Under the pieces are notes generated by a model that saw only the letters and a list, made by a program, of their open reading frames with translations, had not been told where the DNA came from and did not search any database. 64,000 nt of DNA, taken from contig NZ_JAMBLS010000013.1 of NCBI RefSeq assembly GCF_023336905.1, positions 18,139 through 82,138 on the forward strand, written 5' to 3'. The position numbers and the translations under genes were made by a program. This document shows, piece by piece, positions 32,609-41,066 of this stretch. Within the stretch, counting starts at the first letter, position 1. Every line of letters starts with the position of its first letter. The stretch is from Bacteroides sp. ET71. GTDB taxonomy: Bacteria > Bacteroidota > Bacteroidia > Bacteroidales > Bacteroidaceae.

Positions 32609-34138
32609 TTACAAATTGACTCCATCTCGACCTCTCTCAATTTTCCAATCATACAGACCCTCCGCCACATCGCCAACCTCCTTGAGTGTATGGCGATGTT
32701 TTATTTCGTCAAAAGGCTGTCGGCTCTCCGCATAGTCACAGAGCCATGCGCCGACCATATTCTGCTGTTCGGTCGTTTCCCCGTACTCCTGCATCACACT
32801 TTTGATGTCGGCGGCTTCGGACGGGGCGAAGAATGACTTGTGCTGTTCCGTCCCGAAATGGATAATCGCATCTATGGCTCGCCTGAAAACCTCGCTTGCC
32901 TTGTAGAGCATATCCGCAAACAGGCTTAGGATATGCCTGCTCGCTTTCAGCGCACTCTGCAACAGGCGGATGGCCTTGTCTTTCTCCGCCGTGGCTTGAA
33001 TTACCGCTTGGCTGATGCGCTGCTGCTCGCTGTCCTTTTGTTCCTGAAGCCGCCGTACCACCTTGTCTCTTTCCATGCTAAGAGAGCGGCTTTGCACCAA
33101 AGCCCTGTCACGCTCCGCTTCGGTTTTCTGCTTTTCTGCTGTCAATGCCTTTGTCCGTTCCTCCGCCTTGTCCTTTACGGCTTCGGCAAAGGCTTTTCTG
33201 ATGCGCTCGTTCTCGGCTTTCAGCTTGGCGTTTTCCTTTCCGACCGCAGCAGACTTGCCGACTCCCACAAGACTGCCGACGCTGTCAAGTATGCTGTCCA
33301 CTTTCGCCTTGCGCTCGTCTTTGAGCTGCTGCTCCCTTTCGGCAATCTCTCTGTCGAGGGAAAGACGGTACTGCTCTTTCGCCTTGTTCTCGTTCTCTAC
33401 AAAAATGAGTTCCGCTTCGGCTTCCTCCTTGGCGGCGATGGCGGCTTTCCTTGCGGCTTTCGCCTGTTCCGCTTCCTGCTTCTGTTTGGCGATGATGAAG
33501 TCCGTGCGTTCCAGATGTTCCTTGCCCGTCACCTCCTTTGAGGTGCCCCTTTCCATTTCCAGACACTCAGCCAAAACGGTCTGCATCTCGCTCATGTCCT
33601 GCTCTTTCAGCTTGCAGGACTTGCCCGTGTCGTGGTTCATCCAGTCCCACACGATGTGGGCGTGAAGGTTGGGCTTCCATGTGGCATTGTCGCCGGGTAT
33701 TCCGTAATGTCCTTCGTCACGGTGGATGAACACTTGCAGTGCTGTGACACCCCAGCGCTCCCTGCACACCTCACAGAAACGCTGCAACTGCTCCATCGTG
33801 GTGTCGTCCTTGATGACAACCACGCCCTCCTTGAGCGGAGTGCTGCCACGGACGATGGTCACCTTGCCCGTCTTCTTGTTCACCCGTTCACGGTCTTTGG
33901 TCTGCATCGCCCGGCCTGTCTTTTCCTTGACCATTGCGGCTATCTGATTGTAGCGGTCGGTGAGCGTGGCTTCGCCGAAATCAGGTGATACCCATGTCTC
34001 GTTTCCTGCCATGAGGTCGGTACGGATGTAGAACTTCTCCTTGCGGATATTGGCGAGGTATTCCGCTGTCCGCCTGTTGTGCGCTTCGCTGCTGCCGATG
34101 TTGCACGGCTTGATGTTGATGGATGTCTTCTGTGCCAT
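32609..34138 (-). CDS. MobV-family relaxase of the 32.6-38.4 kb mobilizable unit
   Basis: 509 residues. The N-terminal ~210 residues carry the relaxase motif VFIHRDEGHYGIPGDNATW then KPNLHAHIVWDW (HxDE, HxH). Residues ~220-400 are a long charged coiled coil. The C-terminal part is helical and acidic. It differs strongly from the MobV at 27397. A structured oriT region lies just upstream (34168-34408). It should nick there to start transfer. Confidence 0.87.
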   Translation of the reverse strand: MAQKTSINIKPCNIGSSEAHNRRTAEYLANIRKEKFYIRTDLMAGNETWVSPDFGEATLTDRYNQIAAMVKEKTGRAMQTKDRERVNKKTGKVTIVRGSTPLKEGVVVIKDDTTMEQLQRFCEVCRERWGVTALQVFIHRDEGHYGIPGDNATWKPNLHAHIVWDWMNHDTGKSCKLKEQDMSEMQTVLAECLEMERGTSKEVTGKEHLERTDFIIAKQKQEAEQAKAARKAAIAAKEEAEAELIFVENENKAKEQYRLSLDREIAEREQQLKDERKAKVDSILDSVGSLVGVGKSAAVGKENAKLKAENERIRKAFAEAVKDKAEERTKALTAEKQKTEAERDRALVQSRSLSMERDKVVRRLQEQKDSEQQRISQAVIQATAEKDKAIRLLQSALKASRHILSLFADMLYKASEVFRRAIDAIIHFGTEQHKSFFAPSEAADIKSVMQEYGETTEQQNMVGAWLCDYAESRQPFDEIKHRHTLKEVGDVAEGLYDWKIERGRDGVNL

Positions 34139-34460
34139 AGGCTTGTCTGTATTTTGGGTTTCACTTCGGGTTATTAGGGCAGAGCTTTAATCGGAGGGTG
34201 CAGGGAGAGGGTCACTTCCTGCTCTGGGTTCTTAGGGGTGGAAGCCACTAAGCGGAGTTTCCAAAGAGGGGGTCACTCTTTGGTCGGGTTGCATAGGGCT
34301 GAAAGTCCTTGCCGGGTTCTTAGGGCAGAGCCATAAGCCCCTCGGGAGAGCCCACAACTTCGGAGCACAGCGGAGAAGTTATAGTGGGCTATATCTGGGC
34401 AAGCCCAGTCAGTCACGCCACGCCAACGGAGTACCGCTGAAATCCTGCGCTGTGCGCCCG
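34139..34460. other. Structured oriT region with four iterated repeats
   Basis: Four degenerate copies of GGGTTnTTAGGGCAGAGCC start at 34168, 34226, 34286 and 34314; GGTCACT accompanies two of them (34210, 34271). Further right, AGCCCACAACTTC (34349-34361) and GAAGTT (34375-34380) plus GTGGGCT (34384-34390) form a long interrupted palindrome, and CTGGGC-AA-GCCCAG another (34395-34408). Location just upstream of the relaxase gene fits an origin of transfer. The core is reminiscent of GGGGTATTAGGCT at the other sites. Confidence 0.6.
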
Positions 34461-35180
34461 TCAGTTCCTCCCGGCTATGTCGGGGTCATCCACGCCGCCA
34501 TTCGTGCCGTCCTGCGCTTCTTTCAGGCTTTCTACGGGGTTATTGCCATGCTGCCCGTTGTCTTTGACATGGGAATTGTCGGCTTCGTCCTCCGCATCCG
34601 CTCTGTCATCCGACCTGTCGGAAACTACAGGCGAACATAGGGAAGAAGAAAGGGCGGCTGCTCCGCCTGCCGTGCTGTCCGCATCCTGCCTTGGGCATTG
34701 ACAACCGTCCGGCACGGTACACGGTTTATTCTCCAACGGCATATCATTAGAGTATGGTGTCCGCACTCCGTCTGTCTGTCCTTTGGAAACAGCCGCAGGC
34801 TTGACATAGTGGGGATTGGTCAGCAGGACACCATCCACATACCACCCCGTCAGGAAATGCAGGGTGTGTACGGAAGTGCGGTTGTTAGTTCGGGTGGTCA
34901 GCATACCGAGCCTGTTGAAGCTGTTGATGAGCTTCCCGATGGTCTTGCGGTTGCAGTCCATGTATTCCGCCAGTTCCACATCGGAAGCTGCGACTTCTCC
35001 CACCTCCAACTCAATCTCAACGCCCTTGATACGGAGGGCGGTCTTTGTCCGCACGGCTGCGGTCATAAGTCTGTGCAGGCACTTCTGCCTGTCGATGGCG
35101 GCTTTGCCGTCCAAAAGGAAATCCCACTGCCCGGCGGAAAGGATGGTGCAGTAATGTATGCTCTGTTCGTTCTTGCACAT
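34461..35180 (-). CDS. Winged-helix DNA-binding mobilization/replication protein (239 aa)
   Basis: 239 residues. Residues ~1-115 include a helix-turn-helix of the DVELAEYMDCNRKTIGKLIN type with a wing (RLGMLTTRTNNRTSVH). The C-terminal ~100 residues are low-complexity, Asp/Ser/Gly-rich and probably disordered. Position between the relaxase and small DNA-binding genes suggests an accessory that binds oriT or controls the mob operon. Confidence 0.68.
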   Translation of the reverse strand: MCKNEQSIHYCTILSAGQWDFLLDGKAAIDRQKCLHRLMTAAVRTKTALRIKGVEIELEVGEVAASDVELAEYMDCNRKTIGKLINSFNRLGMLTTRTNNRTSVHTLHFLTGWYVDGVLLTNPHYVKPAAVSKGQTDGVRTPYSNDMPLENKPCTVPDGCQCPRQDADSTAGGAAALSSSLCSPVVSDRSDDRADAEDEADNSHVKDNGQHGNNPVESLKEAQDGTNGGVDDPDIAGRN

Positions 35181-35214
35181 AGTATATGATATTTATAGGT
35201 GTTACACTGGTCAG

Positions 35215-35562
35215 CTACATGCCCATGCTATACCCTTGTTCCGGCATGTGATATTCCCTGTCCGCTGCGATGTGGTTCAGCACATCCTGCAAGCGGTTGA
35301 GTTGGTCATGGTCAAGCACCCGGATGGCGCTGATGGTTATCTTCTGCGTGGCAATCCTGCGGTGGGCGATGTTGTTCTCGCTCATCTTGCCGTCACCGTC
35401 CGCATGGACAGAACGGAGGTAGGCATTGACCGCTTCCGTCTGTTCCTTTGATGGGTACGGTGCTGCCCACCTGTCCTGAATGTAGCCGACCATTTTGCCG
35501 ACCGCATCAGCTAAAAGAGGGTCATGCCGTGCGATGATGTCCGTCAGTTGTTCGATGTTCAT
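35215..35562 (-). CDS. Small mobilization-region protein (115 aa)
   Basis: 115 residues, soluble, helical (MNIEQLTDIIARHDPLLADA; NAYLRSVHADGDGKMSENNI). It overlaps the HTH gene by 4 bases at its start. No family recognised; likely an accessory of the mob operon. Confidence 0.65.
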   Translation of the reverse strand: MNIEQLTDIIARHDPLLADAVGKMVGYIQDRWAAPYPSKEQTEAVNAYLRSVHADGDGKMSENNIAHRRIATQKITISAIRVLDHDQLNRLQDVLNHIAADREYHMPEQGYSMGM

Positions 35563-35849
35563 TTTTTATTCCCTCCCTCTATTCGTTCGATGTCCGTCAG
35601 ACGGTAGCAGTTCTTTCCGCCGACCTTGTGGCAGGTCAGGTAGCCGGACTTGTTCCACCTCCATAGTGTCGCATGGCTTTTGCCGAGCCTGTGACGGACA
35701 GCCGCCTCGTCAAGCATAGCATCCTTAGCGGCGGCACAGCGTGCCTGTTCCTCCGCCCATTGTTGAAAGGCGGACTTCAGTGTATCGACAGAAGTGATGA
35801 CTATGGTCTCGGGCTGTCGTGATTCCAGTTCATTTGAAGATTTCATCAT
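35559..35849 (-). CDS. Excisionase-like helix-turn-helix protein (~96 aa)
   Basis: Start at 35849 (MMKSSNELESRQ) is preferred over 35915, which adds an unlikely basic extension. The C-terminal half is a MerR/excisionase-type HTH: LDEAAVRHRLGKSHATLWRW then KSGYLTCHKVGGKNCYRLTD. Such proteins bind attachment sites or promoters to steer excision. It is in the same operon as the next two mob genes. Confidence 0.75.
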   Translation of the reverse strand: MMKSSNELESRQPETIVITSVDTLKSAFQQWAEEQARCAAAKDAMLDEAAVRHRLGKSHATLWRWNKSGYLTCHKVGGKNCYRLTDIERIEGGNKK

Positions 35850-36061
35850 GGTAAGGGCAGGTTTTCTTGCGACCCTCACGGCAAGACATTCGCCTCGCAC
35901 CTGCCCGGGCTGCACCGCCGGAGTGAGGTCTTCGGCGGATTCGCACTGCGAAATTAGAACGCTTTGAAACGATTACGGAATATTTCGGGTTGTCATTAAC
36001 TGCCGGACACCGGAAAACATTTTTGTGAACGGATTTAACAGATTAGACAGGGATAAACCTA

Positions 36062-36097
36062 TAAAAAGACCTGCCTCCGATAGTCCGGGAGCAGGCC
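36062..36097 (-). terminator. Intrinsic terminator of the integrase operon
   Basis: CCTGC-C-TCC (36070-36078) pairs with GGGAGCAGG (36087-36095) with a one-base bulge. On the minus strand the stem is followed by TCTTTTTAT. Confidence 0.7.
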
Positions 36098-36126
36098 AGT
36101 AATCTGCGAAAAGAGGGGAAATGAAA

Positions 36127-36927
36127 TTATTCGGCCAATGATTTTATCATCCGCCATAACTGCACGAACACGCTCTTCCGGCTTGGCTTACCGGACAGGA
36201 AGACGATGCGCCCGTCATTCTCTTTGGTATAACCGATTTTAGTCCGCAGTGTTCCGATGATGTTTTTCTTTTCCTTGTCGGTAAAACGCTCGTGCAGGTA
36301 ATTGTTGTAGGCGGTCTTCGTCACATGACGGAACTCGGTAACGATTTTGGCATGGGCGATGTTCCTCACAAGCCCCTCATCCCTTGCGCACACCATGACA
36401 AGTGCCGCACCTCTGCCGACCTCGCCTTGCAGCAGGAAATGCAGGGTGTCGAGAATTTTCTCCGAATGTTCCGGGTAAAGGATTTCATCCGTAAATCCGG
36501 AAGGCTTCTGCTGTCCGGCTATCTGTTTCCATGCATTCAGATATGTCCGTATCATCTGTGGCGGTACCTCCGGCAGGTATTTCCTCAGGAGGGAATCCAC
36601 AAAGTTATGCACTTCATCAGGATGGTTGCGTGCCCGGATAAAAAGGTATTCCACGACATGCTTGACACGCTTCTCCCTGCAGATGGTCTCCCACGGCAAT
36701 TCGGGGCGGTCTATGAGCAGTATGATGGTCTTGGCGGCCGCTTCGACCGACGGCACGGGAATCTCGTCATCCAGTTCTCCGTCCTCCTTGAGGCGGGCTT
36801 CTACAAGTGAGAGGATATAGGCGATGTTGCGCTCCATGTTCCGCTGGCCATACTGCAATTCTATATCGGCATTTATGTCTTCGATGTTCTCTTTCATATG
36901 TTCAATAGGGATATAAGGGTCAGTCAT
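36127..36927 (-). CDS. Hypothetical protein co-transcribed with the integrase (266 aa)
   Basis: 266 residues, helical and charged, no membrane segment or recognised domain. It overlaps the integrase gene by 8 bases and is followed by a clear terminator, so the two form an operon. It may be a partner or regulator of the recombinase. Function unknown. Confidence 0.7.
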   Translation of the reverse strand: MTDPYIPIEHMKENIEDINADIELQYGQRNMERNIAYILSLVEARLKEDGELDDEIPVPSVEAAAKTIILLIDRPELPWETICREKRVKHVVEYLFIRARNHPDEVHNFVDSLLRKYLPEVPPQMIRTYLNAWKQIAGQQKPSGFTDEILYPEHSEKILDTLHFLLQGEVGRGAALVMVCARDEGLVRNIAHAKIVTEFRHVTKTAYNNYLHERFTDKEKKNIIGTLRTKIGYTKENDGRIVFLSGKPSRKSVFVQLWRMIKSLAE

Positions 36928-38437
36928 TTGTTCCGGTCTTCGATTGTTCCAGCAAGGCGGCGAGCTGTTCTGCCGACATTTGCCCCAACTGCTCCATGAG
37001 CATGGATTTCACTTCAGCCTCCTGCTTTGCCTTTGCCACTTTCTTGGCGATGCTTGTTGCCAGTTCGATACCGCTGATTTTGATGTAATCGTTGAATACG
37101 CTTTCCGTCTTATGTCCGCTTATGGACATCATTTCGTGGCTGTCGAGCAGCTTGCTCAGGTACATGAGGGTGATGCCCGTCCGCCGTGCCGTGTGCGTGG
37201 TGGCGAGCCTGTATCTTGGCACAAGGGCTTCGCCGTGTTCGTTGCGCTTGAACTGTACCTTGTTCTGTTCCTCCATTCTTTGGCTTACAAGCGTGATTTT
37301 GGTCGCCATCTCCTGCTTCAGGCTCGGTACTGATTCGGAGAGCTTTTCAAGAATGATTTTGATTATTTCATTCAAGTCATTGTTGTGGATGTATGGCAGG
37401 TTGTAATCATATTTCTCGAAGATTCGGATAAGGTTGTCGTTGAGTATGGGAATGGTGACTTCCGTCCCGGTCTTCTGCTGTGTCAGCGTGATAATACCCA
37501 CCCCGTCATGGAAACTCACATTACGCTCCGTGATATGGGAATAGTCTGAAAAGCGTTGGCTTGTGTAGCAGCCGACGAGGAACACATCACGGGCCTTGTC
37601 TTCCTTTCCGCTTAGCGGCATCTCATAGAGTGCCTGCAGTTCCTCCTCTGTCAGATAGATTTCCACCACCTTGTCTTCACGGGTCACATGGAGTTTCGGA
37701 AAGTGGTCAAGTACCGATGCCTTGAAACGGTAGCCCTCCTTGAAAGCGGTGTTGAGCATGGCGGAGAATACGGCGAGGTTCTTGTTTATGGTTTTCTTCA
37801 TATAGCCGTATTCCTCCATATAAAGGACAAACTCGTCTATCAGCCGCTCGTTTATGTCTTCCCACTCGAAAGGATGCAGTTTGACGAAGTTTTCAAGTAT
37901 ATTGGCGAAACCCGTATAAGTGTGCAGGGTCTCTTTCGTGTAGTTGTTACCCTTGCGTTTGATTGTTCCGTTCCTCATGCCCTCCAGCCTTTTGCGGACA
38001 AACTCAAGCAGTCCCGGTCTGCGCACCTCCTGTAACTGGCGGACGAGTTCGGCATTGGCTGCGGCCTGTTCCTTTTTCTTGGCGACAATAGTCGTTCGGC
38101 TGATTTCGGCAGGATTGACCGATCTCACCACCTCGTACACATCAAGGATGTCCTTGCGTGTGCGTGTTCCCTCCGGCAAGGACATGGCAATGGCCTGTAG
38201 CGAAGCGATGAACGCCTCGATGTCCGTCTTCTTTTTCAGCAGTTCGTCACGGAACGCCGCATTGAGCTTGCCGCGCATCGGTATCTTGATTTCGCCATCG
38301 GCAAAATACTCCGGCAGGACGGTAATGTTGGACTTGAACTGCGGACGGTTGGTGCGTGTGATGTCAAGTCGTACCAGTATGGGATGCTCGCCGTGTGCAT
38401 TCGCTTTCTTCGAGAGTGAGAGTGTCGCCTTTGCCAT
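36920..38437 (-). CDS. Tyrosine recombinase / integrase of the mobilizable unit
   Basis: 505 residues from 38437 (MAKATLSLSKKANAHGEHPI), start set by the promoter 26 bases upstream. N-terminal arm-binding and SAM-like core-binding regions precede the catalytic domain: CYTSQRFSDYSHI (Arg I), TLTQQKTGTEVTIPI (Lys), TTHTARRTGITLMYLS (HxxR) and SGHKTESVFNDYIKI (His and nucleophile Tyr). It should integrate and excise the 32.6-38.5 kb element. Confidence 0.88.
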   Translation of the reverse strand: MAKATLSLSKKANAHGEHPILVRLDITRTNRPQFKSNITVLPEYFADGEIKIPMRGKLNAAFRDELLKKKTDIEAFIASLQAIAMSLPEGTRTRKDILDVYEVVRSVNPAEISRTTIVAKKKEQAAANAELVRQLQEVRRPGLLEFVRKRLEGMRNGTIKRKGNNYTKETLHTYTGFANILENFVKLHPFEWEDINERLIDEFVLYMEEYGYMKKTINKNLAVFSAMLNTAFKEGYRFKASVLDHFPKLHVTREDKVVEIYLTEEELQALYEMPLSGKEDKARDVFLVGCYTSQRFSDYSHITERNVSFHDGVGIITLTQQKTGTEVTIPILNDNLIRIFEKYDYNLPYIHNNDLNEIIKIILEKLSESVPSLKQEMATKITLVSQRMEEQNKVQFKRNEHGEALVPRYRLATTHTARRTGITLMYLSKLLDSHEMMSISGHKTESVFNDYIKISGIELATSIAKKVAKAKQEAEVKSMLMEQLGQMSAEQLAALLEQSKTGTND

Positions 38438-38462
38438 AACAGATGATTGGATGATTACGCTG

Positions 38463-38509
38463 CAAAGATAGAAAATCCATCCAAAAAATGTCACAAAAAA
38501 ATGTCACAC
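38463..38509 (-). promoter_or_regulatory. Integrase promoter with TGTCAC direct repeat
   Basis: CAAAGATA at 38463-38470 is TATCTTTG on the minus strand, a consensus -7 box. Just upstream, ATGTCACA (38488-38495) and ATGTCACAC (38501-38509) are direct repeats 13 bases apart, in position to bind a regulator of integrase expression. Same repeat pair as at 29048 and 57457. Confidence 0.6.
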
Positions 38510-38632
38510 TAATGAGATATTATGAAATTTTGACGAAATAGCTATATTTCATTAAAAGACTTATAATCAATGTATTTATCTTTCTTTTGTTTGACTTTTC
38601 TTCCTTTGTTTGGATGTTGTTTTCACTAAAAT

Positions 38633-38683
38633 GGGGTATTAGGCTACCCATCCCTTTGTTTGGTGGCAGACGGGCAAGCCCGG
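38633..38683. other. oriT-like core, copy 2 (truncated)
   Basis: GGGGTATTAGGCT (38633-38645) followed by GGCAGACGGGCAAGCCCGG (38665-38683). The same two blocks lie at 57249-57261 and 57282-57300, but here the GTGCC/GGCAC hairpin half is missing. It looks like the remaining half of an oriT after a neighbouring insertion. Confidence 0.55.
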
Positions 38684-38729
38684 ATGCCTGCTATAAATGG
38701 CAGGACGGCTACGCCGGTTGCTGGACGGA

Positions 38730-39617
38730 TTATCCGTGGTTATACAATGGGGTTCGGCAGTCCGCACCTGCGGATTTCTCCAGGGCTTTCGCCGCAGCCG
38801 ACAGGAACGGGTCGTGAAGGTCGTCAAGGAGCAGCTGATGGTCGTGGTCGATGTCCTTTTCCTTCCCTAAGTTCAGAATTTGCTCTGCAAGGGTCTTTGA
38901 CAGGTCAATGAATGACGGCCAGCTTGCTCCCAGATCAAAACAGAAGTATTGCATGAGCTTCATGCTTTCTTCCGGCTTCGACCGGCGCAACACTTTCCGA
39001 AGGGCGGCAAGGACGATGCACTCCACGGCGACGGTTCGGATTTCCAGCACCCGCGCGTCCATCCTCTCCGGCAACTTCTGCAAGGTGACACGGCAGTCGT
39101 CTTCCGGCAGTTCATCCTTGAGTCCGGCATCGGTGATGGCCTTGTGTACAACCTGCCCGCAGGCAATACCGGCATCATCGGAAATGATGCTGCCGTTTAT
39201 CCATCCGGACAGGATTCCGTTCAACTGTCGGACAATGCCTGCGGTTCTCTGTACAATATCAGGTACGGCATGGCTGCCATCATGCAGGTGCATGGTGATG
39301 ACCATGCTTTTCGGCAGTTTCGTCCTTTCCAGCTGTCCGAATGATTCCAGCGTATCCAGAAAGGAACGGACAGTGGCCCTGTGCCACCGCCATTCGGTTG
39401 CGAGGTCTGAAACGGTCACATGGCACTGACTCGGCCGGAGCTCGAAATCCTGATTTCTTAAAAAAGGGGAAACAAAGCCTGCCAGCGACTTGTCCAACAG
39501 GTCGCAATAGGCTTCCGTCCTTGTCTTGCGTTCACCGACCTTTTCCTTGAGGAAGTCGAACAGGCCGATACTTGCCGATATGGTTGCGGTCATTTCTTCT
39601 TTATTCTTCATCTTCAT
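38730..39617 (-). CDS. Hypothetical wHTH-like ICE protein (295 aa)
   Basis: 295 residues, soluble. Residues ~65-105 (VTVSDLATEWRWHRATVRSF then LDTLESFGQLERTKL) look like a winged helix. The rest is helical and charged. Last gene of the minus-strand 38.7-42.1 kb run. A DNA-binding role in element control is plausible; family not identified. Confidence 0.68.
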   Translation of the reverse strand: MKMKNKEEMTATISASIGLFDFLKEKVGERKTRTEAYCDLLDKSLAGFVSPFLRNQDFELRPSQCHVTVSDLATEWRWHRATVRSFLDTLESFGQLERTKLPKSMVITMHLHDGSHAVPDIVQRTAGIVRQLNGILSGWINGSIISDDAGIACGQVVHKAITDAGLKDELPEDDCRVTLQKLPERMDARVLEIRTVAVECIVLAALRKVLRRSKPEESMKLMQYFCFDLGASWPSFIDLSKTLAEQILNLGKEKDIDHDHQLLLDDLHDPFLSAAAKALEKSAGADCRTPLYNHG

Positions 39618-39675
39618 TCTGTTTTTTGTGATTGACTATTGTGCGGATAAGATAAGGCCGCTTCTGTCCGCATTA

Positions 39676-40194
39676 TCATGGCAGCCTCGCGTGATGATTG
39701 CAGTGGTAGATGTCGGACATCTCATCCGGATGTTCCGACAGGTAAAGTCTCCTGTCCCGGTCCTCCCATTCGGTCAGGACTCTGCCGGAGGGATAGAACA
39801 GGGCAGCCAGAAGGATATATGAGACGGTGACGGACAGGGTGAACAACTGCGGCACGGCACATACTGCCAGTGCGAAGCCGCCGCAGGCGACAAATGCCTT
39901 CGGACGGTCGAGCAGCTTGCGGAGCCATCTGTCCGTCCTCCCGGCGGAGAACATGGCGGCACATACGATGGCAGACAATACCGTGCCGAACTGTCCGGGG
40001 TGTCCGGTCGTATAGACATAGTGGAAAAGGAGCAGCAGGACCACGAGCACCTGCGTGTAGAGCTTGCGGGCCCGGGCATTGCCTGTCATGGCGCGGTAGA
40101 ATGCTGCCATGAAGGGACGGCGGCTCCTGTACAACGCCATCGGCAGAAAGACAGGCAGCGCAAGGAATACGAACTGTAATAAAAGACAAATCAT
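39676..40194 (-). CDS. Multi-pass membrane protein (172 aa)
   Basis: 172 residues with hydrophobic segments near 2-20, 46-62, 70-85, 100-120 and 122-136, separated by basic loops (RSRRPFMAAFYRAMTGNARA, RTDRWLRKLLDRP), and a hydrophilic acidic tail ending YHCNHHARLP. The start overlaps the previous gene by 4 bases. No family recognised; envelope part of a conjugation-related operon. Confidence 0.68.
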   Translation of the reverse strand: MICLLLQFVFLALPVFLPMALYRSRRPFMAAFYRAMTGNARARKLYTQVLVVLLLLFHYVYTTGHPGQFGTVLSAIVCAAMFSAGRTDRWLRKLLDRPKAFVACGGFALAVCAVPQLFTLSVTVSYILLAALFYPSGRVLTEWEDRDRRLYLSEHPDEMSDIYHCNHHARLP

Positions 40195-40586
40195 AAGCGG
40201 TATGGTTTTGAAGTCATGTGTATGGGCTGTTCGAGCAGTTCCAACCGGACAATGCCGTGCGTGGCCAGTTGTATAATGGATTCCGCATCCTTGGCGGTAA
40301 GGTACATGGCGGCTTTCTTGATCCGCTGGCGGAACTGCCTGTCCTGCTTGCGCAGTGTGGCCAACGCCCTGTCCAAATCATGTTCGGGAATGTGCCATAC
40401 GGTGCCCTCGGCGCACTCTCCGTGCGGCCTGAATGCCCGCAGCACCAGCGTGCGGGAAACGAGGTAGTCCGTCCTGTCGCTTCTTGCGATGACGTGTTCC
40501 CTGAAGAGGCTGTCATCGGCCACTTCAATCCATGTCCTGTGCGCATTGATCCAGTAAACCATCTGTCGGTACAGTGTGTTTCGCAT
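40191..40586 (-). CDS. Hypothetical soluble protein of the 38.7-42.1 kb operon (131 aa)
   Basis: 131 residues, basic and helical in the middle (ALATLRKQDRQFRQRIKKAA). No domain recognised. It is coupled to the membrane protein gene by a 4-base overlap and lies 9 bases after the 150-aa gene. Confidence 0.65.
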   Translation of the reverse strand: MRNTLYRQMVYWINAHRTWIEVADDSLFREHVIARSDRTDYLVSRTLVLRAFRPHGECAEGTVWHIPEHDLDRALATLRKQDRQFRQRIKKAAMYLTAKDAESIIQLATHGIVRLELLEQPIHMTSKPYRL

Positions 40587-40595
40587 AAGCCTGAA

Positions 40596-41048
40596 TTACA
40601 TAAAATCCATCAGAACTTCTTCCTTGCTCCTGCTGTACTTCAACGCCCCGCTTCTGGAATGCAGTTCGAGATCGAGGCAAAGGTCTCCGTACATCAGGTC
40701 CATCGAATCGTAGATGGTGGCGAATACGCAGCTGACCATGCCGTCGGCATCGGTCTTGGCGTTCATCTTGAACATCTGCCCGAATGCGGGATTGGAGTAT
40801 GCACAGGTGCTGTGCCCGTACTGCTCCGTCGGCATCGGGATATGGTGGTACAGTGTAATCAGTTCCATGTCGTCCTCGAACATGTCCATTACCTCTTCCA
40901 GCTCGTAGGTGTCGTGCAGAGGAAATGTGAGCAGTACATAGTCGCCATAGAACTGCGGCTCCTCCATTGTCGTCACATCAAGGAGTTGCGGCAGCTGCAA
41001 CGGGACGAAAGAAAGGAAATCGTTCAGGAAATGTCGTAGCATAGTCAT
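40596..41048 (-). CDS. Acidic hypothetical protein of the 38.7-42.1 kb operon (150 aa)
   Basis: 150 residues, acidic, Met- and Asp-rich (EEVMDMFEDDMELITLYHH; DSMDLMYGDLCLDLELH). No membrane segment. Part of the same co-directional run between the lipoprotein gene (18-base gap) and the 131-aa gene. Function unknown. Confidence 0.65.
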   Translation of the reverse strand: MTMLRHFLNDFLSFVPLQLPQLLDVTTMEEPQFYGDYVLLTFPLHDTYELEEVMDMFEDDMELITLYHHIPMPTEQYGHSTCAYSNPAFGQMFKMNAKTDADGMVSCVFATIYDSMDLMYGDLCLDLELHSRSGALKYSRSKEEVLMDFM

Positions 41049-41066
41049 GTCTGTTTTGTATTTCGT

